A DNA stretch of 24,581 nucleotides. Origin: an uncultured Verrucomicrobiota bacterium (GTDB taxonomy: Bacteria > Verrucomicrobiota > Verrucomicrobiia > Limisphaerales > UBA9464). The DNA lies in NCBI GenBank assembly GCA_903864375.1, contig CAIPFS010000525.1:1-24581 (forward strand), written 5' to 3'. Below the pieces are notes generated by a model. It was not told where the DNA came from and ran no database searches. It saw only the letters and a list, made by a program, of their open reading frames with translations. Positions 1 to 5,918 of this stretch are shown piece after piece. Position numbers and translations under genes: made by a program. Numbering within the stretch: position 1 is the stretch's first letter; the number at the start of each line of letters is the position of its first letter.

Positions 1-835
1 AGGCGTTCACGTACTTGAGCCGGATTCGGAAATTCTCGCCGAAGACCCGCTGTACCACCTCCGCCTCTTTCGACCGGAGCAATCCATTGTTGACGAAAAT
101 GCACGTCAACTGGTCTCCGACCGCCTGGTGCAGCAATGCCGCCGCGACGCTGGAATCGACTCCGCCGCTCAGTCCCAGGATGACCTGCTCTTGACCAATC
201 TGGGCACGCAATTCCTCCGTGGCCTGATCGAGATACCGCTTCATCGTCCAGTCTCTCTTGCAGCCGCAGATCCCATGGATGAAATTGGCAAGTAACTCGC
301 GACCGAGAGGGGTGTGAACCACCTCGGGATGGAATTGAATTCCAAAAAGGTGTCGGGACCGGTCTTCAATCGCGGCGTACTCCGAGTTTGGGGTCGTGGC
401 CACGGTACGGAATCCCTCCGGCATTTGGGTGAGTTTGTCGCCGTGGCTGTTCCAGACCTGCAACGTCTCCGGCAACTCCCGAAACAGCGGGCAGGCAGAA
501 TCCGAGACCGTGAGAATGCCTTTTCCGTATTCCCGTTTCTGGCCTGGTTCCACCTTCCCACCCAGAAAATGGGCGAGCAATTGAACTCCGTAACAGATCC
601 CCAAAATCGGGATGCCGAGAGCGAAAATTCCCGGGTCTGGTAGGGGAGCCCCCTCTGCATAAACGCTGGAAGGCCCACCCGATAAAATCAATCCCTTCGG
701 TTTGAGCCTGGCAATCTCTTCAGCGGGGGTATTGAAAGGAAGAATCGTCGAGTACACTTGTGCTTCACGGACCCGCCGGGCGATCACCTGGGTATACTGG
801 CTTCCGAAATCGAGGAGGACGATGAGTTCGTTCAT
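1..835 (-). CDS. guaA: GMP synthase (glutamine-hydrolysing), N-terminal part, cut by the window edge
   Basis: Converts XMP to GMP with glutamine and ATP, the last step of guanine nucleotide synthesis in the cytoplasm. About 278 codons are visible, of roughly 510-530 usual for the family. The N-terminal class I glutamine amidotransferase starts MNELIVLLDFGSQYTQ and carries the nucleophile motif GICYGVQ, where Cys sits in the usual elbow, and the His-Glu pair in FGIQFHPEVVHT. The ATP pyrophosphatase part begins after about residue 198 and contains the PP-loop LSGGVDSSVAAALL, followed by the family-typical CIFVNNGLLR. The frame is open from the start at 835 to the window edge, so the truncation is due to the window alone. 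It diverges from the O-antigen ligase-like gene across 116 bp. Identification is secure. Confidence 0.97.
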   Translation of the reverse strand, partial: MNELIVLLDFGSQYTQVIARRVREAQVYSTILPFNTPAEEIARLKPKGLILSGGPSSVYAEGAPLPDPGIFALGIPILGICYGVQLLAHFLGGKVEPGQKREYGKGILTVSDSACPLFRELPETLQVWNSHGDKLTQMPEGFRTVATTPNSEYAAIEDRSRHLFGIQFHPEVVHTPLGRELLANFIHGICGCKRDWTMKRYLDQATEELRAQIGQEQVILGLSGGVDSSVAAALLHQAVGDQLTCIFVNNGLLRSKEAEVVQRVFGENFRIRLKYVNA

Positions 836-951
836 GGGTTGCCCAAAAACGATGTTTTCCTCCGGACGCCCCGCATTGGCGAGTGAATTATGTTCAAAAA
901 CTTCGACCTTCCTCAGCCCGGCGGCGGACGGTAGACTCTCCGGCTCTCGTC
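836..951. promoter_or_regulatory. Divergent promoter region between guaA and the O-antigen ligase-like gene
   Basis: This 116-bp gap must hold the start signals of both divergent genes, unless the plus gene starts at the upstream GTG at 883. I see no convincing -35/-10 pair, riboswitch or strong Shine-Dalgarno sequence in it. The call rests only on gene orientation. Confidence 0.35.
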
Positions 952-2808
952 ATGTGGAACAGGGATAAAGTGGACCAGTATCTGGAGAAGGGCATCGGCA
1001 TTTTGCTCGTAGCGGCCATCTCCCTCTCTGCCGTGCTGTTCGGCGGCGTTCGCAATCCCGAAATAGGACTGGCCGTTCCGGTCGCCCTGGCGCTGTGGAT
1101 GCTTCGAATCTGGGTCCAACCCAAGCCACGGCTTCTCCTGCATCCGGTGATCTGGCCCTTGTTGGCGTTTGTGGGCTATGCCATTTGGCGGGCTCAAAAC
1201 GTGACCAGCCCCTATGCCGCTGAACGGGCGTTGGTGCAGGTCGTCCTCGGAATCCTGACCTTTTTCCTCGCCCTGCAAACGCTTCAACGCAACGAGTCCT
1301 CCCGATGGCTGCCCCATCTTATGGTTGCCGTGGGATGCCTGATTGCCGGGTATGCCGTTCTGCAGTTGTTAAAAGAGTCGGATTCCGTCCTTTGGCTGCA
1401 ACAACCCGCAGGCTATTCCAAGAGGGCTGGAGGCACATTCGTCAATCCGAACCATCTGGCAGGGTTCCTCTGCGTTTTGATCCCCATTTCCTGGGGCGTC
1501 GTTTTCCTTGGACGTGAACCCGCCGTGATCAAGGTGTTTCATGCCTATGCGGCTCTCGTCATGATGGCGGGAGTTGCCGTGAGCATGTCCCGCGGCGGCT
1601 GGGTGGCATCGGGGTTCGGCCTGTTGCTGCTCGTGGGTTACATTGTCTCCCGCCGATCCGAACTTCGCTGGCCGGCCGTCGTCGCCGCCGTGATTTTTGC
1701 CGCTGCGGCGCTCGGCTATGTCAGTTCAGTGGAAAAGGCCAGGGCACGGATCACCAACATTGCGGGCGTGTCCAACCTGGATGCCGGGTCCTCCCGGCTC
1801 TGGCTGTGGCGCCCGGCCGTCGCCATGTGGCGGGACCATTCCATCATCGGGGTCGGCCCCCACCATTTTGATGTGGAATTTGCCGCTTACCGTCCCTGTC
1901 AAATCCAGGTCCATCCCGGCTTCACGCACAACGAGTATCTGGAGGTCCTGGTGGACTACGGATTGGTTGGGGGCACCCTGCTTGGGTCCGGTATCGTTCT
2001 CTTTATTCTGGGCCTGGCGCGGACCGCCAAGTACGTGGAACGGGGCATCAATGACCTCGGCCAACGTCTCAGCAATCGATCCGCGCTTTTTTTTGGGACT
2101 GTTGCCGGACTTGGGGGCCTGGCTTTCCACTGCCTGTTTGATTTCGACCTCCAAATTCCGGCCATCAGTCTCCTGGCGGCGCTTCTCGGTGGAGTTCTGG
2201 CGGCCCATCTCCGATTTGCCACCGACGGATACTGGCTCTCTTCAAGGGGAGCTGTCCGGGGGGTGGTGACCGCTGTCGGTCTCGTCGGTCTGGTCTGGCT
2301 GACACCCCGCATCGTTCGCAATTCCCAGGAAGCCTCCCTGCTCAATCATGCTGCTGAAGCCAGCCGGGTGGATGAAATCCTCCTGCAACGACTTCAGGCC
2401 GCAGCCGCCGTGGCCCCTGGAAATCCCCATACCGCCCTTGAATTGGGGGATAATTACCGTCGACTCAGCTTCCAAGGTGATCGCAGCTGGCAAACGAACG
2501 GGATCGAGGCCATTCGCTGGCTGGAACGGAGCGTGAGCCTCAACCCGAAGGACCCGGAGGCCGTGCTGGCGCTGGCCCGAACCCGTCATTGGCTTGGGGA
2601 TACCAATGGTGCCGCACGCGATTTTGACCGGGCGTTGGCCCTGGGCACCAACCATGTGGAAGTGGCCAATCATGTGGCTTGGAATCTCCTGACCCGCGGA
2701 CGAACCAACGAAGCCAAGGCACTTTTCGACTTGTCCGTGAAGTGGAACTGGTACAGCAACCCGATGGCCATCAGCAAAAAGGCGGAACTCGAAGCCAAAG
2801 GATATTAA
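952..2808 (+). CDS. O-antigen ligase/polymerase-like membrane protein with C-terminal TPR domain
   Basis: This is a 618-residue multi-spanning inner-membrane protein of the Wzy_C/O-antigen ligase superfamily, whose members transfer or polymerise undecaprenyl-linked glycans on the periplasmic side. Hydrophobic helices run from about residue 13 to 455. Family landmarks are GGTFVNPNHLAGFL (160-173), MSRGGW (212-217), and a periplasmic loop with HSIIGVGPHHF then HNEYLEVLVDYGLVG (about 296-340), including the conserved HNEYL. Residues about 480-600 form TPR-like repeats, as in many PVC and Deltaproteobacterial ligase homologues. I chose the ATG at 952 because the next residues lead into the first helix; an in-frame GTG at 883 would add 23 polar, unfamily-like residues. 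Neither start has a good Shine-Dalgarno. No glycosyltransferase or Wzx flippase is nearby, so the glycan substrate is unknown. Confidence 0.85.
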   Translation: MWNRDKVDQYLEKGIGILLVAAISLSAVLFGGVRNPEIGLAVPVALALWMLRIWVQPKPRLLLHPVIWPLLAFVGYAIWRAQNVTSPYAAERALVQVVLGILTFFLALQTLQRNESSRWLPHLMVAVGCLIAGYAVLQLLKESDSVLWLQQPAGYSKRAGGTFVNPNHLAGFLCVLIPISWGVVFLGREPAVIKVFHAYAALVMMAGVAVSMSRGGWVASGFGLLLLVGYIVSRRSELRWPAVVAAVIFAAAALGYVSSVEKARARITNIAGVSNLDAGSSRLWLWRPAVAMWRDHSIIGVGPHHFDVEFAAYRPCQIQVHPGFTHNEYLEVLVDYGLVGGTLLGSGIVLFILGLARTAKYVERGINDLGQRLSNRSALFFGTVAGLGGLAFHCLFDFDLQIPAISLLAALLGGVLAAHLRFATDGYWLSSRGAVRGVVTAVGLVGLVWLTPRIVRNSQEASLLNHAAEASRVDEILLQRLQAAAAVAPGNPHTALELGDNYRRLSFQGDRSWQTNGIEAIRWLERSVSLNPKDPEAVLALARTRHWLGDTNGAARDFDRALALGTNHVEVANHVAWNLLTRGRTNEAKALFDLSVKWNWYSNPMAISKKAELEAKGY

Positions 2809-2901
2809 TCGCGGCGGTGGCAATGGCGGCGGTTGAACAGGGCCCCCCCGTTGGCATAAAACGGTCAGCGGATCGCCTGCCGGGGACTAGCGTCGTGTTT
2901 C

Positions 2902-3040
2902 CCAAATAGCTTGCTGTTTGTTGCGCCTAAAATGCCCCAGGGCTTCGTTCCTCGCTCCTCACAGACCACTGCGGGTATGCTCGTCGCTCGTCGCCTCGCG
3001 GGAGCCGAAAATCCCTCGCGGCAAACGGTAAGCTATTTGG
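2902..3040 (+). repeat. Long imperfect palindrome with a 24-bp stem between convergent genes
   Basis: CCAAATAGCTT at 2902-2912 is the exact reverse complement of AAGCTATTTGG at 3030-3040. Read as plus-strand RNA the pairing continues without a break to 2925/3017, giving 24 consecutive pairs. Four of these are G-U or U-G wobbles (2913/3029, 2915/3027, 2921/3021, 2922/3020). The 91-nt apical part can form a further 6-bp helix, 2941-2946 with 3001-3006, again with one U-G. On the minus strand the wobbles become C-A mismatches, so the fold is directional. It lies 93 nt after the O-antigen ligase-like stop and ends 11 nt before the stop of the convergent cyclase gene. It may be a dispersed repeat, a structured 3' element, or a terminator-like structure without a T tract. 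Confidence 0.7.
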
Positions 3041-3051
3041 AATAGACGACA

Positions 3052-4968
3052 TTAGGCCGGCATCAAGGCTTGCGGCAGGGACGAGGTGAACCGGACCTCC
3101 CATCCGAACTCGCCGGGGTGGTCCTCCATGACTTTGCAGTAGACGCTTTCCCGGGCACCGTCGGACGCCGCATCGAACACCAGCTTCAAATCGCAGCGGG
3201 CCGAGAGGAGCTGATCAGTTTCCAAAATGCCGCATTGGGAGGACAGGATCTTGAGGAACGCGTCGAAGCCATTTTCAGAGACTGTCTTTGCCTCCGAAAC
3301 AAGGCTTCCTTTCACGGTCTGCTTCCAGGTCAAACCTTTCCCGGAAAGGTCCAGGGCGGGAAGGTCCAGATGCTCCTGACCGATAATTCCCACAGCGCTC
3401 CACAGATGAACCGAGGCGGAGGCGCCCTTCGGCCAGATGAAGAAACTCCGGTCGGTTCGCAGGTTTCCATTCACTGCTTGAAACGTGGATTCGGAGACCA
3501 GCACCTCACCACCGACCGAGGTGGATTGGATCCGTCCGGCCAGATTGACTTGGGCACCGATCACCCCGTATTTGGTCCGCTGGATGGAGCCGATATTTCC
3601 GGTCACCACCTCGCCAGTATTGATGCCGATGCCCATTTCGAGCGGTGGGATTCCAAGGCGGTTCAACTGTCGGTTGACCTGGTCCATTTCCAACTGCATT
3701 TCCAGCGAGCAGGCCACCGCGGATTCGGCATGGTTTGGGCAGGCCAGCGGTGCACCAAACACCGCGAGGATGGCGTCTCCCAGGAATTCATCAATTGTGC
3801 CCTGATGCTTCATAATGATCTCGGCCATGGCTCCCAGATAGACATTGAGGAGCTCCACCACCCGCTCGGGCTCGAGCTTCTCCGCGAGGCCGCTGAAGCC
3901 CCGCAAATCGCACATCAGGATCGTCACCACGCGTTTTTGACCGCCCAAATCGAGACCTTTGGGATCCTCAAGAATGCTTTGGACCACTTGATCGGTGACA
4001 TACCGTCCGAAGACCCGCTTGATGAACTCATTGCGCAGAGCGAGTTCATCCGCCAACCGACGAGTCTCGGTCATTTGTCTGTCCAACTCCATGTGCGTCA
4101 GCCTCAACTCGAGCTGGGTGCGTACCCTGGCCATCGCCGCCTGGAAATCGACCGGTTTGGTCAGGTAGTCATTGGCTCCGGATTCCAGGGCTTCCGCCAC
4201 GTCGGCTCCGGCATCCCTTCCGGTGACCATGATGACCGGGAGCTGAATCCTCGTATGCTTTTGCCGGATGCGCTGGAGCAATTCCAGTCCGTCCATACCC
4301 GGCATGGTCCAATCCATGAGTACCAGGTCGAACGGTTGCCGATCGATCAAGTTGAGGGTTTCATAGCCATCGGCCGCCGTCGCGACTTGAAATCCCAGCC
4401 GGCGGAGTCGGCGTGCCAGGAGTTCCCGACTGGGTTGATCATCATCCACCACCACAAGTGACCCGAACAAGGCATCCCAACCGGTCTCAAGCGGAAGGCC
4501 CGATTGCCGTTCTTCATTCCCGGATGCCTCCTCCACAGGCATCTCATCTCCCGTTTCTAAGTTCGCCGGCTCGGGGGATGCGATTCGAGACAGATGTTGT
4601 TCCATCATTCCAATCCAGTGATGGGCAGCGGACCGCATATGAATCAGACTCGACATCAGGTCCTGTTGGTCGGATTCACCGGCCTGTTCCAGCAGGATTT
4701 CGGTATAGCCCACGATTTGATTGATGGGAGTCCGGAAGTCGTGACGTACCGTGCGCCAGTCTTTGGGGGACTGAAATTCAGCGGGGTCCATGTGGTGTGA
4801 AACGAGCTCCAGCAACTGCCTGCCGCTCCGTTGAATTCTGCGGAGGTCATTCACGGTGGCATCCGGCAGGACCTCCTCTTCCAGCAAGAGCTCACAGTAA
4901 CCCAGGATATGATTGATGGGGGAACGAAGTTCCTGCCGTACTGCGTCAAGACTGCGTGGATCATTCAT
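3052..4968 (-). CDS. Hybrid signalling protein: two H-box-like motifs, receiver domain, class III nucleotide cyclase
   Basis: This 638-residue protein has no membrane segment and is probably cytoplasmic. Two related H-box-like segments lie 64 residues apart: VRQELRSPINHILGY (10-24), with Gln where the phospho-His would sit, and VRHDFRTPINQIVGY (74-88), with His76. No HATPase_c domain follows. A receiver domain spans about 168-290, with the acidic pocket DDD175-177, phospho-acceptor Asp219, Thr249 and Lys271. A helical linker leads to a class III cyclase domain at about 345-500, with metal-binding Asp354 (CDLRGF) and Asp398 (FLGDAI), plus Asn475 and Arg479. At base-recognition positions Glu394 stands where adenylyl cyclases have Lys, and the second site reads YGVIG, so cAMP versus cGMP cannot be assigned. 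About 120 C-terminal residues are unrecognised. The ATG at 4968 is 25 nt after the PIG-L stop; longer in-frame starts would run inside that gene. Confidence 0.9.
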   Translation of the reverse strand: MNDPRSLDAVRQELRSPINHILGYCELLLEEEVLPDATVNDLRRIQRSGRQLLELVSHHMDPAEFQSPKDWRTVRHDFRTPINQIVGYTEILLEQAGESDQQDLMSSLIHMRSAAHHWIGMMEQHLSRIASPEPANLETGDEMPVEEASGNEERQSGLPLETGWDALFGSLVVVDDDQPSRELLARRLRRLGFQVATAADGYETLNLIDRQPFDLVLMDWTMPGMDGLELLQRIRQKHTRIQLPVIMVTGRDAGADVAEALESGANDYLTKPVDFQAAMARVRTQLELRLTHMELDRQMTETRRLADELALRNEFIKRVFGRYVTDQVVQSILEDPKGLDLGGQKRVVTILMCDLRGFSGLAEKLEPERVVELLNVYLGAMAEIIMKHQGTIDEFLGDAILAVFGAPLACPNHAESAVACSLEMQLEMDQVNRQLNRLGIPPLEMGIGINTGEVVTGNIGSIQRTKYGVIGAQVNLAGRIQSTSVGGEVLVSESTFQAVNGNLRTDRSFFIWPKGASASVHLWSAVGIIGQEHLDLPALDLSGKGLTWKQTVKGSLVSEAKTVSENGFDAFLKILSSQCGILETDQLLSARCDLKLVFDAASDGARESVYCKVMEDHPGEFGWEVRFTSSLPQALMPA

Positions 4969-4993
4969 GGGGCCGTCGGGTGAGCGTCCAAGT

Positions 4994-5794
4994 TCACCGG
5001 CGGGAGGGCAGCCAGCCATCCGGACTTTGGAGGTGATGAATAAAGGCTTCCGCCAGACGGACTCCGCAGTCCAACCCTCGAAGCCGGGTGACGGCCTCCT
5101 GGACGGGGTAGTAACGCTCGGGAGACTGACTGGCATGAGCGAAGCATGCCTGGCGTTTGCGAATTTCGGTGTGGCTGATATCGACGTATTGCGTGGGTGA
5201 AAATTGGACCGTGTCCTCCCCGTTGGATACCTCGTAATAGTAAAGAGCGAAGGACTTCCCCATGCGTCGCCAGGCTTCATAGACCAGCATGGACATGGCG
5301 CGGTGGTCGGCATGGTTGTCGATGGGCCAGTGGGTGAAGACCACGTCGGGATTCTCTGCGGCCAGTTGCGCATGAAAGGCATCGGAATGAACGGCATCGA
5401 TAACGGCATGAGCATCGATCTGACCGGCATACGCGGTCCGGGCGTGCAGGATTTGGGCGGCGTTCTGAGCTTCCGTCTTCCGGACAGGACTTGCCGGTCG
5501 CGAATCGGTTTGCAGGGGATCGCCCTGATTGAGGTACAACATCAGGACGTCGTGCCCGAGGTCGGTGTAGCGGGCGATGGTCCCGCCGCAGCCATATTCG
5601 GGATCTCCCGGATGGCCGCCCGAAACGATCACTTTTAATCGGGCGGGCGTGGGAACGGCGGTGCTGGAAACGGGGTGGTCCGCGGTCTCTGCCGCGGTCC
5701 CGTGTTCCGGTAGAGAGAACAGGCTGACGGCACTCAATCCCTGAAGGAACCGACGGCGACCAAACAAATTGCCCTGCAAACGGTCAGGCTTCAT
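4994..5794 (-). CDS. Tat-exported PIG-L/LmbE family deacetylase
   Basis: This 266-residue protein belongs to the Zn-dependent LmbE/PIG-L family, which removes N-acetyl groups from sugar conjugates or similar substrates. The N-terminus has a twin-arginine signal, GRRRFLQGLSAVSLFSL, so it probably folds in the cytoplasm and is exported. The first metal motif reads SGGHPGDPEYGCGGTIARY; the usual form is AHPDDE, so the position of the general-base Asp is Gly here while the ligand His and the second Asp remain. The later THWPIDNHADHRAM supplies the remaining His/Asp motif. I chose the ATG at 5794 because it places the Tat signal at the N-terminus; a longer reading to 6001 would cross the start of the divergent gene. 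It is upstream of the cyclase gene on the same strand with a 25-nt gap, so the two are probably co-transcribed. The substrate is unknown. Confidence 0.88.
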   Translation of the reverse strand: MKPDRLQGNLFGRRRFLQGLSAVSLFSLPEHGTAAETADHPVSSTAVPTPARLKVIVSGGHPGDPEYGCGGTIARYTDLGHDVLMLYLNQGDPLQTDSRPASPVRKTEAQNAAQILHARTAYAGQIDAHAVIDAVHSDAFHAQLAAENPDVVFTHWPIDNHADHRAMSMLVYEAWRRMGKSFALYYYEVSNGEDTVQFSPTQYVDISHTEIRKRQACFAHASQSPERYYPVQEAVTRLRGLDCGVRLAEAFIHHLQSPDGWLPSRR

Positions 5795-5918
5795 CCGGAC
5801 GAGAGCTTGCGCCGTCCAGGGGGACGGGGGCAATGCGGGTCTGGTATTTCCCACCCTGCCTTTTCTCACGGCCAACGATTGCAGACCATGGGCTCCACAG
5901 GCATCCTTGACCCGCCGT
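5795..5918. promoter_or_regulatory. Divergent promoter region with a small hairpin
   Basis: This 124-bp gap separates the divergent PIG-L and PVC dehydrogenase genes and must carry both sets of start signals. A perfect 6-bp inverted repeat, CCGTCC (5812-5817) and GGACGG (5822-5827) with a 4-nt loop, is the only structure I see. No confident -10/-35 boxes are visible. Confidence 0.35.

Noticed and set aside
883..951. GTG start at 883 for the O-antigen ligase-like protein
   Set aside because: It adds 23 charged residues with no family similarity and has no Shine-Dalgarno sequence; the ATG at 952 is simpler, though the GTG is not excluded.
2902..3040. Retron, group II intron or MITE at the long palindrome
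   Set aside because: No reverse transcriptase or transposase is nearby, and the flanks show no matching target-site duplication.
3070..4461. 463-codon open frame on the plus strand
   Set aside because: It lies wholly opposite the cyclase gene, whose minus-strand product shows clear receiver and cyclase motifs; the plus-strand translation has no recognisable domain.
4969..5430. N-terminal extension of the cyclase gene to 5430
   Set aside because: The extension runs through the PIG-L coding region in another frame and is low-complexity Met/Pro/Ser-rich; the ATG at 4968 fits the domain start.
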